From: Heterocephalus glaber | Lineage: Eukaryota > Chordata > Mammalia > Rodentia > Bathyergidae | Assembly (NCBI RefSeq): GCF_000247695.1 | Contig: NW_004624795.1 | Location: forward strand, 10,010,506 to 10,074,505 | DNA length: 64,000 nucleotides | Direction: 5' to 3' | Part shown: piece after piece, positions 24,955 through 35,870 of the stretch | How positions within the stretch are numbered: the stretch's first letter is position 1 | Layout: each line of letters starts with the position of its first letter | Program-made: the position numbers and the translations under genes | The notes under the pieces: model-generated | The model's input: the letters and a program-made list of their open reading frames with translations, nothing else | Database searches by the model: none | What the model was told of the DNA's origin: nothing

Positions 24955-25908
24955 ATCTTCTCAGGGGCTGCCTTCAGGGATTCCAAATCTGCCACATATC
25001 AACTGGGCTCCCAGGTTTTCCTTTGAAATCTCAGTGGGAGCCTCCAGGACCCCACAAATCTTATACACTACATACCTGAAAAGCCATCATCATAAGGATG
25101 TTGTCAAAGTCTGCTGCCAGACTACTGGAGTAGCCAGGCCTTCTTGAACCATGGTTGCAGTGGTTTCTGATTTCCTAGATGACTGAGTATGGTGGAACTG
25201 ATCACAGGGAACCAACTCACTGCACAGTCCTGTTGGAGCAAGGAACCCAGGGATTCTTTTATCAAATCAAAAGTTTATACTTTCACACCCTTGAGTCTGT
25301 GATGGATGGAATCTTACCGATTCCTGTAATGCCCTCAAGCCTCAAAGCATGTTTCCTATTGCCCCAGTGCAAAGTACTTGGCTTCTTTACAAGAGCACTA
25401 ATCTCTTCAGCAACCACAAACTGTAAGTATTTCTAACCTTTTCATTTTTCTCTCAATTTCACTGCAAATCTGGCTAAAGACAGCCATCAACACCCATGCC
25501 ACCACCTGAATGCTGTACTGCCTTGAAATTTTCTCTGCCAGATAAATGAACCCATAACCTTTAAATTCCACTTCCCAAAAAGTCTCAGGATGTGAATAAA
25601 ATATAGACAACATCTTTGTCAGAATGTAACATGAAAGGCCTCCATTCAATATCCAATAATTTTGATTCTACCTAAAGTCTCATGAGCATAGTTTACTGTC
25701 TTTAATCCTATTCTCTAATCATAATTCTGATCTTCTGACCTCCGATCAGAATCATCCATTAAGCTCCACTTATAATATTCTTAGATTTCTCTAGCCTTTT
25801 CCTCCAAAAGTTTACAAACTCCTCCCACAAACCAGTTCCAATGACTTCTGAACCACATTGTCAGGCATAATCACAGAAACAACCTCACATCTCTCTACTA
25901 ATCTTCTG
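24334..25908 (-). mobile_element. MaLR internal region
   Basis: About 1.58 kb separate two same-orientation LTRs, matching the short pol-less interior of MaLR elements (THE1/MST/MT type). Phrases such as CCAAAGTCTC, TCTTTCTTCAGCAGATGTTCC, GGCCCTGCTC and CCTTGCCAGTTGCAG fit this interior in reverse. No long frame survives (80-109 codons at most, the longest produced by a microsatellite). The element could never have moved without enzymes from a full ERVL. Confidence 0.75.
24838..24955. repeat. (TA)n-(TG)n-(TA)n compound microsatellite
   Basis: About 40 bases of pure TG (24897-24940) flanked by TATATA tracts, inside the MaLR interior. The Cys-Val repeat frames over it are artefacts. Confidence 0.95.
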
Positions 25909-26307
25909 TGTTAGTCAGCTTTCTGTTCTTGTGAGAAAGTACCCAATAAAATCAACTTAAATGAGGAAGGGCTTATTTTGGCTCACCATTTCAGAGGTTT
26001 CAGACCATGGTTGGCTGGCTTCAAGGCAGAAACATTATGGCAGATGATGTTGTAGACTAAAGATACTCCCTCATAGCAGCTAGGAAGCAGAGAGAGAGAG
26101 AGAGAGACAGAGAGACAGAGAGACAGAGAGAGAGAGGGAGCGCACCAGGGCTTGGGGACAAAATACATGTTTAAATGTCACACTCCCTGTGATTCTTTTC
26201 CTCATCCAGGCCCTATCTCCTAAACTTTCCATCCCCTCCCACAATGCCACCAACTACAGCCCAAACCTTCATGCTTTGGGAGGACATTTAAGATCCGCAC
26301 TATAATG
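25909..26307 (-). mobile_element. MaLR-type LTR, right copy (5' LTR of a minus-strand element)
   Basis: It begins TGTTAGTCAGCTTTC and ends near GATCCGCACTATAATG. At 399 bp it is longer than the left copy, partly because of a (GA)n expansion at 26090-26137. TTTAATTC-type poly(A) words are decayed. With the left LTR it defines an almost complete element of about 2.3 kb. No clean 5-bp target duplication was seen (ATTGG versus CTGGT). Confidence 0.8.
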
Positions 26308-26319
26308 CTGGTCTAGAAT

Positions 26320-26880
26320 GTGGGCATACAGTGGAAAACAAGCCACACCCTTGAAGCTTACATGGTAGGGGAGAAGTCAATGATACATAAGTAAACAAAT
26401 GAATAAATTACTAGACAAAATGGTATGTGTTTGGAGATCATATAGGATGAGAATTGGCTACTTGATTAGGATAATTAAAGGTGGCTTCTCTAAAGAGGTA
26501 AATGTCTGAAAAATAATATGAACAATTTTTAAAGCTGTCCTAAGATAGATCTGGTGAAAGATCGTACAACTAGAATGAACAACAAAGTTAAAGGTCCTAG
26601 AGTTAGTAGTCAGCTTAATATGTTTGAAGAACAATAAGCAGGCCTATGTGAGCAAATCTTGGAGAGAGTGGGATGGGTTGTTAGAAGATCAGAAATTAGC
26701 TCTGACCAGATTACATAGGGTTTTGTAGGTAGGTTCTGTTGTACACTTTAGAGTTTATTATAGCATAATGGAAAGCCACTGGAAAATTTTAAGAAAGTTA
26801 GTGATATGATTTTTTATTTAAAAGAATCATTCTGATGGCTTTGTAGAGAATAAATTGTACAAGACGGTTATTTCCTACAT
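26320..26880 (+). mobile_element. LINE-2 relic
   Basis: It follows the L2 3' region plan: TAAGTAAACAAATGAATAAAT, GTGGCTTCTCTAAAGAGGT, a GAACAATAAGCAGGCC block, AGGGTTTTGTAGG and GGAAAGCCACTGGAAAATTTTAAG, with GATATGATTTTTTATTTAAAAG and TCATTCTGATGGC. Reading frames are gone. L2 was active before and around the placental radiation. Confidence 0.85.
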
Positions 26881-27136
26881 GAGACACATTTACATTCTAA
26901 TCTCTGCCTACAGTCTAGATTATTCATAAATTTCTTCAAAGGTATACTGAATATAAGATTAAGTGTTGTCTAGCCTGTTCTAAGCACCAAGAACTGTTTA
27001 CCTTCATTTCTCTGTACATGGTAACTTCTGTCAACAAAATTGAAAGCCATATCCACTTTAAAAAAAAAAATTTACGTGGAAAGAAGAAGTAAAACCGATG
27101 GAATTGACTTTTGCTTGAAATAATTTTAAAACTAGG
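26881..27136. other. No gene seen; unique DNA with an A-run
   Basis: Short intervening DNA with an A11-type run at 27060-27070. Nothing else recognised. Confidence 0.4.
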
Positions 27137-27305
27137 GTCCAGATGTTGTGGTGCATGCCTGTAATCTCAGTACTTTGGATGCTGAAGCAGGAGAATTGCA
27201 AGTGCAAGTCCACCATTGGTGAGATCTTGTTTCAAAAGAGAAAGGGCTGGAGGTGTGGCTCAGTGCAAAGGCCCTGAGCTCAATGGCAGTACAGAAAAAA
27301 TAAAA
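27137..27305 (+). mobile_element. B1-dID composite SINE
   Basis: The B1 (7SL) part reads GTGGTGCATGCCTGTAATCTC, then GCTGAAGCAGGAGAATTGC and GTGAGATCTTGTTTCAAAAG. The ID part follows (GGGCTGGAGGTGTGGCTCAG, CAAAGGCCCTGAGCTCAATG) and an A-rich tail. The arrangement is typical of rodent B1-dID elements. Confidence 0.9.
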
Positions 27306-27412
27306 TTGGGAAAAAATATAAATATATATGTTTCCCAGCTTTATATATGTATATATCACATATATTGCATATGCATTTCATATATATATATATACATATA
27401 TACACCTCACAA
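27306..27412. repeat. (AT)n-rich tract at a SINE tail
   Basis: TATATA and ATACATA words immediately follow the SINE A-tail, as happens when tails expand into microsatellites. Confidence 0.85.
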
Positions 27413-27419
27413 AGACAAT

Positions 27420-27890
27420 AATCCTTAGAGAAGGGAAACAAATCAACTGAGTCTACAATTACTCCAGCTTATTACCTGCAGAGATTCCCAACTCTTGAGT
27501 CCAGGAGCTGAATTTGGGAATCCAGAGAAGTTAAGATAGCAAGAGTTCTCAGAGAAAATTACCAGGAAGAGAGGAGAGCTGCACAGAAAGAGAGCTCTCC
27601 AGATTTGTAGAGACCCCTTAAGGCTTATGGTAAGGACTTATCAGTACAGCCAAGTAGGGTAACTACACAAAGCCAGGGAGAGAACCATTCAAAAGGACTG
27701 GAAAAAACATTATTGACAAATCACATGGAGCCAGGAATAGTTTGTGCTCCCACCTGCAGAGTAAAAATATCTCATAACATATAAGACATTGGACAGAACA
27801 TTCAGAAGAGCATTTATTTATCAGTAGTGGTGAAAGATTAGCCATAGCCTAAAGGCTGCTCTGACTTCACCTTAAAAAATTTCAAAGAAA
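27420..27890. other. Unplaced, possibly L1 5' region
   Basis: No gene seen. The segment precedes a long plus-strand L1 and contains GAGCTCTCCAGATTTG-type phrases that might come from an L1 5' UTR. I could not align it with confidence. Confidence 0.25.
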
Positions 27891-27975
27891 TCTGGTTGTG
27901 TAGCTCAGTGATAAGGGCTTCCCTTGCACAAGGCCCTAGGTTTGATATTCAGCACAGTGAAAAAAAAAAAAAAAA
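27891..27975 (+). mobile_element. tRNA-derived SINE (ID)
   Basis: TGTGTAGCTCAGTGATAAGG, then CTTGCACAAGGCCCTAGG and TTTGATATTCAGCAC, with a pure A-tail of about 15. TTTCAAAG occurs on both sides (27880-27887 and 27977-27984) and is the likely target duplication. This copy is nearer the common ID sequence than most in the window. Confidence 0.85.
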
Positions 27976-28074
27976 GTTTCAAAGCAAGCCTAGAAAGGAT
28001 AGGTTTCTATATATCTTTATAATTTATGTACTTTTGAATAAAGCCAAAGAAAGGGAATTAAAAGGAAAAGTAGG

Positions 28075-28167
28075 ATTTTTTGTTTTTGATTTTTGGTTCC
28101 AGGAATTGAACTTTGGGCCTTATGCTTGCCAGGCAGGCGCTGTGCTGCTGAGCTATATCCCGGCCCA
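28075..28167 (-). mobile_element. tRNA-derived SINE (ID-like)
   Basis: On plus it starts with a T-rich run and reads GGTTCCAGGAATTGAAC, then CTTGCCAGGCAGGCGC and TGCTGAGCTATATCCCGGCC, the complement of B box, middle and A box. Confidence 0.85.
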
Positions 28168-29187
28168 TTAGGAAGTATTTTAAACTGAATAGAAACACCT
28201 ATAAACACAATATCAAAATCAATAGGATACAGTTAACACAATGCTTAGAGGAAAGTTTGTGGCACTTAAGAATTACAGGATAGTAGAAGATCTGAAATTA
28301 ATGACCTCAACTTGACGTTAAAGGAGTAAAACAAAACAGCAGCAACAACAACAAAGAAAGACCAAATAAAAGCAGAAGAAAGAAAATGAAGACCAGAGTA
28401 AAAACCAATGAAATAAAAACCATAAGAGTAATAGAATCAATAAAACCAAAAGCTGGTTCTTTGAGTCCATAAAGAACAATGATAAACTTTAGCTGGACTT
28501 ATCAGGATAAAAGAGAAAAGATATAGCAAAGAGATATTGTAACTATCTCACAAATGCTAAAATAATAGTAAAAAATATTTTGATGGATATAAATTTGATG
28601 GATTGGATAAAATGGATAAATTCCCAGAAAGACACAAGTAATTAAAACTCAAGAATAATTAGGTAATCTGTACAATGTCATACCAAGTAAAGACACTGAA
28701 TTTGTTCTTTAGAAGCATGTCTACATGTTTTTGGGATTTAAGCCCCACGGTTTAAGTCCCGTGGGATTTAAGTCCCATATGGTTTCACTGGTAAATTCTA
28801 CCAAACATTTAAAAAGGGAACAATTCAATGTTTCAAAAACTCTTCCAGAAAATTCAACCCATAGAAACATATCCTAACTTATTGGATTAAGCCACAATTA
28901 CCCTTCTACCAAAATCAAAGGCATTAAAAGAAAAGAAAGCTACAGACCAATAACCTTCATTAAATACGCAAAAACACTGACACTATGTTAGAAAATCAAG
29001 TTTAGAGATATTTACAAAGGAAGACACATCACAACCAAGATGCTTTATCCCAGAAATGTTCATTTATTGTTTACAAATTAATGAAATTAACCATTTTAAC
29101 AAATGAAAACAAAATCCATGATCATCTGAATAGATACAGAAAAAGTATTTGACAGAATCCATCTCCATGTCTAATAAAAACTCTAGA

Positions 29188-29272
29188 TTTTTTTTTCCAG
29201 TACCAGGGATCAAATTCAGGACATTGGGTTTGCCAGGCAGGTGAGACACCACTGAGCTAAATCCCTAGCCCT
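29188..29272 (-). mobile_element. tRNA-derived SINE nested in L1
   Basis: T-run, CAGTACCAGGGATCAAATTC, TTGCCAGGCAGGTGAGAC, CACTGAGCTAAATCCC. Flanked by AAACTCTAGA (29178-29187) and AAAATCTAGA (29273-29282), a near-perfect 10-bp target duplication. The host L1 continues directly on both sides, so the SINE is younger. Confidence 0.9.
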
Positions 29273-29689
29273 AAAATCTAGATAAACCAGGAATAACTGG
29301 AACTGCCTCACCCTAATAAAGGGTATCTATGAGAAACCCAGACTAGCATCATATTTAATGCTGAAAAAAGGAATGTTCTACCCCAAAGATCAGAAGCATG
29401 ACAAAGAAAGCCATATTCAGCCTTTCTAGTTAACATTTTACAGAGGGTTCCAGTTGATACAATAAGTATGAAGTACTTAATGATAAATATGATAGAATAC
29501 ATACAAGACCTGTACACTAAAAACTAGGAAATAGTGCTGTAAGAAATGAAGCACCTAAATAGATGGAGATCTATATTGTATCTGTAGATTAGACGTCAGT
29601 AGTCTAAAATGGTCAATTCTTCCCAACTGATGTACTAATTGATGGCAACCCCTATCAAAATCCCAGCAGGCTCAAGAGATCTATTGTAC

Positions 29690-29912
29690 AAAATACTGAT
29701 AACAGCTAATTATGTATTGCTAACTTGCAAACCACTAAGAGCATAGATGTTAAATGTTCTACACTCACACACACAAACACATACACAAAGTAAGGTAAGG
29801 TAATACATGTTAATTGGCTTGATTTAGCCATTTAAAATGTGTATATATTTCAAAATATCATGTAGTACACCACAAATAATACAGTTTTTGTCAATTAATT
29901 AAATATAGGAGC
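29690..29912 (+). mobile_element. L1 3' end nested inside older L1
   Basis: The ORF2 sequence of the host stops after TCCCAGCAGGCTCAAGAG and resumes near GCAAAAATCCAAGCAG. Between them lies a classic L1 3' UTR end: TTGATTTAGCCATTTAAAAT, TTTCAAAATATCATGTAGTA, CACCACAAATAATACAG and TTTTGTCAATTAATTAAAT. It is a 5'-truncated retrocopy; the borders are approximate. Confidence 0.7.
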
Positions 29913-30208
29913 AAAAATCCAAGCAGACCTTTCAGTACAAGTTGACAATATTATTTTAAAATTTATATGGAAATATGAAGATATAGACTAGCTGAAACTT
30001 TTTAAAAGAAGAGTAAAGTTAGAGAACATTAACTACTTGATTTCAAATCTTTTTATTAAGTTACAGCAATCAAGACCCTGTGTGTGTATATATGTATGTG
30101 TATAGTAATAGTAGTAGTATTCACAGGAATTTTAACAAAGGAACAAAAGCAATTTAACATGGGAAGGGGTAATGTTTTCAACAAATAGTGATGGAACAAA
30201 TGAATACC

Positions 30209-30700
30209 TGCTGGGGTCCCCTCGGTGGGAGACTGGAACCTGAACACAGTATCCGACGAAACCTATTAAATGAAGGAGCACAGGGGACCAGAACTCTGTG
30301 TGGAGTTAAGGCCAGGTTTATTGGTAATATTCTTCTTTTATACATTTTTCTGTAGGATACATCGATCATTAACAGTTCACAATGCTAGTCAACTAACCAC
30401 CAGTTATATCTGTGAGTACACAAAGCATCTAAAGAACCATCTATGCTCCCTTAATCTTAGTGCATCTTATCTAAATCATCCTGGCTACTTAAAGCTTCTA
30501 AAAATTTAGCTATTCTTATCTAGTCTTATACCAAGCAAATATTTGAGTCTCAAGGGACCACAGCGGAATGAACACTGTGGGATGGACAACAGCCTTCTGA
30601 AGTTATCTTTAACTTCTCTATCTGGGCCTGCCACAGACATCAGGGCAATCTGTCTTCCCGAGGCGGTCTGAGGGCCTGAGAACTTCTCATATCCACCACA
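30209..30700 (-). mobile_element. Solo LTR of an ERV2/ERVK-type retrovirus
   Basis: The element is 492 bp, with TG at 30209 and CA at 30699-30700, flanked by perfect 6-bp target duplications AATACC (30203-30208 and 30701-30706). A 6-bp duplication is typical of class II (beta-like) retroviruses. On the minus strand TATAAAAG (30335-30342) is followed 12 bases on by AATAAA (30317-30322), the close TATA/poly(A) arrangement of betaretrovirus-like LTRs; this sets the orientation. No internal genes remain, so it arose by LTR-LTR recombination. It interrupts the old L1. Confidence 0.88.
30317..30342 (-). promoter_or_regulatory. LTR TATA box and poly(A) signal
   Basis: TATAAAAG at 30335-30342 and AATAAA at 30317-30322, both read on minus, inside the solo LTR. 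Intact as motifs; current activity is unknown. Confidence 0.65.
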
Positions 30701-31715
30701 AATACCCAAGCGAAAAAAAAAAACAAACCTGTGCTCTAGTTTCGCACAATATACAGTTTATCTGGAAATGGAGCACAGGACAAAATATAAAATCTAAATT
30801 TATACATTTCTAAGGGGGAGAATAGGAGTAAAATCTTAATGCATTAGTTGAAAAAAATCTTATAGAATATCAAAAACCCAACTATAAATAAAATAATAAA
30901 TTAGACTTCCCACAAGAGCAACATACAGAACAGTGCTTTATCCATGCTGATTGTTGCCCATAAAATTCTGAGCTTCAAAACTTTCTAACAAAAAAACAGT
31001 GCTATAAAAACAAACAACTGTGTCTCAAAAAAAAAACTTTCAAAAGCAAAACATCAAACAACAGAGTTGTATCTAGAATATATGATAAACTCTCTACTTA
31101 ATAAGTATAAGAAACAATGCAATAAAAAGTAGACAAAGATATTAATAGATACTTCATCCAAAAAAATTGAAAATAGTAAAAAAGCACATGTAAAGAAATT
31201 TGGCATCATTAGACCAAAGGAGTTCATATTCAAACCACAATGAGATATTACTAGTGAAAAAAAAACTGAACCCAAAAAGAGTGAAATTTGAGAGTAGATA
31301 CTGAACAAAGAAACTAGTGAAGATGTAGAAACATTTAAATAATCTCTACAGGATGGGGGAGTTGTTTGGAACAATCAGAACTAAAATACTCGGAGAAATA
31401 ACATTTATATTGATAAATGTATGTTTAAATTTCAAATATTCTATGGTTTTATAATTTTCAAGGTGTATAGAAAAGTTTAAAATTTTAAGGATAACCTTAA
31501 ATAAATAAAAAAAATTATTGTTTCAGTTTTTAAACAGTAGAGGAGATACTAGAGTAAAACAAACTTCATCAACAAAATAGAAGTTAGCAAAGGATAGAAA
31601 AGAAAAAAAATAGAAAATCAGCACAAATACAGTAGTAACTTCAAAGAGGTCACAGAAATAAGGAAGACTTGGTAGGGTGTATAGAATGGAAGATTCTGAT
31701 TGAAAGCTAGAGCTT

Positions 31716-31905
31716 AAAGCTGGAGACATTGACTCATGCCTGTAATCCCAGCTACTGAGGAGAGTTAGACAAGAAGATCACAAGTTCAAAGCCAACCTGG
31801 GCAACTTAGTGAGAGACAATGTCTCAAAATAAAAAATAAAATGGACTGAGGATGTAGCTCAGTTCAGGGTTTTGGGTTTAATGTCCAGCACTGAAAATAA
31901 AAAAG
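31716..31905 (+). mobile_element. B1-dID composite SINE
   Basis: GACTCATGCCTGTAATCCCA, GCTACTGAGGAGAGTTAGAC, AAGTTCAAAGCCAACCTGGG and AGACAATGTCTCAAAATAAA (B1 part). Then comes a decayed ID part, ACTGAGGATGTAGCTCAG with TTTAATGTCCAGCACTG. A purine-rich tail (GAAAG units) runs on to about 31945. Confidence 0.9.
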
Positions 31906-32039
31906 AAAGCAAGAAAGAGAGGAGGCAGGAGAGAGAAAGAAAGACCCTAAACTTTGAGAATCATGGATAAAAAATAAACTTATATCAACCCATTGTCATT
32001 ACTTAAAGTCAAGATTCTGGTACTCCAAAATTCTTAAAC

Positions 32040-32600
32040 AATTTTATCTTGAAAGTAACTATTTCTTCTTCATTATGCTACATATTACAAAAGATGCTCT
32101 TTATCTTACAGCTAGATATCCGCTACTAAACTTACTTTGGTAAATAACACAAAATTGGAAATAATGTAAATGTTAAGAGATAAACAATTTTCTGGTACGG
32201 TCATATGACAAAATATAATTCAATAATTAATATGAATTGACTAGATCTACATATTTCCACGTGAATCACTCTCAAAAACATTGTTGAATGAGACTGTCAA
32301 ATCATTTACACACATTTCAAAAATGCAAAACAGTATTACATATTGGTATTGAATCTTTAGTAAAAATAAAATCACATGGACTAGAAAGATTCACATGGAA
32401 GTTATGATTAAGGATTGCCTTCGGTCAAGAAGAATAGGATTAGTGAGGTATAAAGAGGTTGCAATTTGAAAGATTAGAAGTAAAAGTAAATTTGTCACTC
32501 CCATGTGTGCTAATTTTTATGGTAGGTACATGGGTGTTTGGTAATGATCTCCATGCTTTTCCCGATTTAATTTTTTCAAAATTAAAAAAATAGTTATTTG
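32040..32600 (+). mobile_element. Old L1M 3' UTR relic (tentative)
   Basis: Order of weak L1M 3' words: TCATATGACAAAATATAATTC, GACTAGATCTACATATTTCC, TTGTTGAATGAGACTGTC, GCAAAACAGTATTACATATT and a terminal TTTAATTTTTTCAAAATT. Heavily diverged. Confidence 0.5.
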
Positions 32601-32984
32601 AAGGTTGATGTCTCAAAACATTATGAGGGTAATAAAACAACTGTAAAGCATCAGAGATAATATAGCAACATCAAGCAGTAGAAGAAAAAATATGAGTCAG
32701 CTGTGGTTTCCGTACTTACACTGATTAAATTTTGTAGTTATTTAGGGAAAAGATTCCATTCCCACAAGTAAAAGTGTTGCAGAATAGCAGCTTGTGTTTT
32801 CAGGGGCACCTTGCTCTGTGTAGCTATGTCCTTTAAAGGTCTTTGGGAATAACCTTTCCAAGATTCATTACAATGCCTAAAACTTTCAGTCAACTTGCAC
32901 ACTTACAGATATTAGCCCTCATGGTTAACGCAGAACTTCAAAGGCAGAAAACTGGAAAAGATCTAACAATGAGCCTCTTTCATG
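32601..32984. other. No gene seen; unique DNA
   Basis: Repeat-free at the level I can see; no open frame of note. Confidence 0.4.
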
Positions 32985-33170
32985 TGCCATTAACAGCACT
33001 GAGAATACTGTAGGATATCAGTTTACGTATCCTCACAGGAAAATTATGAGGTCAGGTTATTCTACCCATTTTACAGAAGAAATGGATCCTTATGAGATTA
33101 AGATTCCCCCACTCAAATGGGTAAATGAGAAGTCTAGCATCGCTCTTAGTCTCCGGACCCCCAAACACAG
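32985..33170 (+). mobile_element. MIR-like SINE relic
   Basis: TATCCTCACAGGAAAATTATGAG, GGTTATTCTACCCATTTTACAG and AGAAATGGATCC follow the MIR body plan (cttacaac / attttacag / gaaactgagg). Confidence 0.6.
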
Positions 33171-35864
33171 TTCAAAAAAGTAGCTCCTCTCCTTTCTCTT
33201 GCTAACAGAGAAAGTGTACAAGGTTAGGCAAGAGCAAAGTAAATAGTTTCGGAGGCAGGAGGGCAGTTTATATCTTGGCATGACAGGAGTGAGGTTACTA
33301 AGAAGTGAAAAGTAGATTGTCTTGGGTGGCAGATAGTGTGATTCCTATAGTTCTTAATCACAGCAGATGCTCATTATCTTTGAAGCTACTGGCTAAAATG
33401 TGAGCAGAAGGCACTCCTTTGATTGATTCTGTCTTAGCCACAAATCCCTAGACCCATAGCTCACCCCTAGCCAGCTCACTGGTGTTCCTACAGGCCCCAG
33501 CAATGGCAATAAACCTGCATTTTTAGCTCAGTTTCCGTAAAGAGTCAAGGAACTAGTGAGAACCAGAGTGGAGAACTGGTTCCAATCTTTCAGCAATCCA
33601 AAACCCAGAGTGTTCTCTAGCTACCACACTGACTCTTCCATTTCAATACTGGCAGGCACAAAAGAATCTTAATTAATATTTGCTCACAGTGAGCAACTTT
33701 AAAAATAATCTCAGAGATTAATCACATACCTAATTCCTTTTATGTCATCTTGAGTTCTCTATGGGATACTTAGAATTCTTGGAGCTTCTGGAACATTACA
33801 TAGTAAATAAATAACAGTCCAGTCTCCCTCACCTTTGCATTTCCCCATGCATGACTGTTTCAGTCTGAAGGAGGCAATAAAACCATTGGTTTGAAATTAA
33901 CTGATGGACATTTTCTAGTAAAATCTTAGAGAAATAAAAACAGAGGGGAAACTGTGTCAGGCAGCTTGAAGGAGTCAGCAAAGAAGAGGACTTTCTCATT
34001 CATGTTCACCCTTGAAGACATTTTGACAGAGAGCCAGTAACTGTAACTGAGGTCCCTAAATAATTCCAGTCATGCTTCCTAAATTTGGGGTTCCAAATAC
34101 TACCAGAAAGCTTTGCCACTGGCTTTGTCAATTAATTTCCCAAGCCCAGAGGGGATTTGAGGGAAGATTAAGCCATATGCTACTGATTCCTTTACACTTG
34201 ACTCTGCAATATGTTGTTTAGAAAGGAAAATTGGTGGAGGAAAAAAAAGGTAGAACAAAAACTTTGAAGTGTCTTTTTAATACTAGTAAAGATTTATTTG
34301 CTTCATAATTGTAGAGATTATTTTCCCAAATGTAATCAAGTCTAATCTCCTTTAACACCTTAAACTGGAGTTAAAGTCTGAAGCATCTGGCTTTTAGCGC
34401 TGTGATCAGCAGACCTTGTGACTCAGGACACTCAAGCAGATTACTAAATAGAGGGCTCAGGAACTCCACCAGCCTTTGGAAAGGGAGTCTTCAGGGTCAA
34501 GCCTGAAGGGCAGCGCTGGTAACATTGAATACAGTACTCTCACTTACTCCACAACTTTCCACTAGAAAGTTCTTGACCGGAGTTATTTTGTTCCCTCTGA
34601 GGTTTGCAGCTGGTAAGGACTAGAACACTGTGCCACAGTCAGCGTGGAAAAGAACAAACATTTCAGTGTGTTACTGCATATTGGTCTTACAGGAAGTAAT
34701 GAGATTCCAGAACTCAGAGCTGGCTAATTCCCACCATTTTCCTTCACCCCACTTTACCCCCAGCCTCATCCCTCCACATTCCAAATAATTCTTAAGTTTC
34801 AAAGGTCTGAGACTAAGCACTGACAAAAAGTGTTATATCTGTAAGATTTTGTTTGAAGGAAAAACCTTTATATTTTCTTTGTGCTGTGGAGCCAAAATTT
34901 TCTTTTACAGATTTCCAAGCGATGAAGTTTTATGTAGAGGATGCTATAATGGGAGACAGTGCGAAAGATTATAGCTGCTCTCTGGAGGTTGGCTATGAGG
35001 AGGACAGAGTGGCATGTCACCCATATTTTCTCTAAATCTGTTTATGCCCCCTCTTTATAGATGAGTGGCTCCAGGCAGCCTCGTACATACAATAGTGTGA
35101 GATTAAAGTGTGTACGTGGGATTGGGGAATGATCACCATGCTGATAACCATATGGTGTGTGATTCTCCTTGAATTTTCCCATTAAAACAGAACAACTAAA
35201 ACAGTAGAACAAAAATCACGCAGCAAAAGAATGTGACAAAGCTGTCCCTAGCCATAAGTTTCTGTTCATGACAAAGCTGGGGAAATCCCCAGGGCATCAT
35301 GGCGACCCAAGAATGGGAAAACCCCAAGACTGCTGTAGGTACTCACAGCAGAGCACATACTGTAGCCTGGGAGGGCCTTAAAATCTCCGATATAGTCATC
35401 TGGGCAAAAGGAATCTACAGAGAGCTCTGAAGGTACTGAAAACACAATAGACCCTATGATCTCTTAAATCAATAAACCAAAGCCCTTTCCGGGATGAAAC
35501 CCACTGAGGAGGAACTGCTAGAAAAAGAGTCCCAAGTGAACAGGGCAAGAGTAAAGAGCTCATAAGAAAACGACCACGCTAATAAAGGTAAGGGGACACC
35601 AGGGGAGAGGCAGCTCTTGAAATTGACTATGTTTCTCACAATGAGAAAAAAGGAATGGAAGAAGTTCTAGGGATGGGAAAATGGAAAAGCTACCTTCCTC
35701 TTAAGTATTCAGGAAAACCATTTCACATAAAAACAAACATCTGAAAAGGGTAGAGGGAAAGTGCAATATAAAGTTCCCACATGCAAATAACACCTCACAA
35801 AATCGCACTCCTACAAACAAGAAAAAACACCACAAAGACATGTTTGCCAAACAAATAAGAACTG
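33171..35864. other. No gene seen; repeat-free DNA
   Basis: The longest unbroken repeat-free stretch in the middle of the window. Frames are at most 63 codons. 33660-34330 has a moderate GC content and homeodomain-like words (CTTAATTAATATTTG, GATTAATCAC, CAATTAATTTCCC), suggesting conserved non-coding DNA. 35230-35700 is GC-richer and unplaced. Confidence 0.4.
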
Positions 35865-35870
35865 TGACCA

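Larger units (their letters stand above)
28168..31385 (+). mobile_element. Long old LINE-1 (ORF2 relic), interrupted three times
   Basis: ORF2 phrases occur in the right order: AGAGGAAAGTTTGTGGCACT, AAAGCTGGTTCTTTGAG, GGTAAATTCTACCAAACATT, CAGACCAATAACCTTCATTA, GATACAGAAAAAGTATTTGAC, ATCAAAATCCCAGCAGG, TTCAACAAATAGTGATGGAA and AAACCACAATGAGATATTAC. It spans the endonuclease-to-RT region through the C-terminus, with many stops. Insertions: a SINE (29188-29272), an L1 3' end (about 29690-29912) and a solo LTR (30209-30700). It is clearly inactive. Confidence 0.9.

Noticed and set aside
24697..25026. A 109-codon frame with a hydrophobic start and Cys-Val repeats
   Set aside because: The repeats come from a (TG)n microsatellite inside a MaLR interior.
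31054..31374. A 106-codon hydrophobic minus frame
   Set aside because: Antisense to L1 ORF2; the hydrophobicity reflects T-rich antisense sequence.
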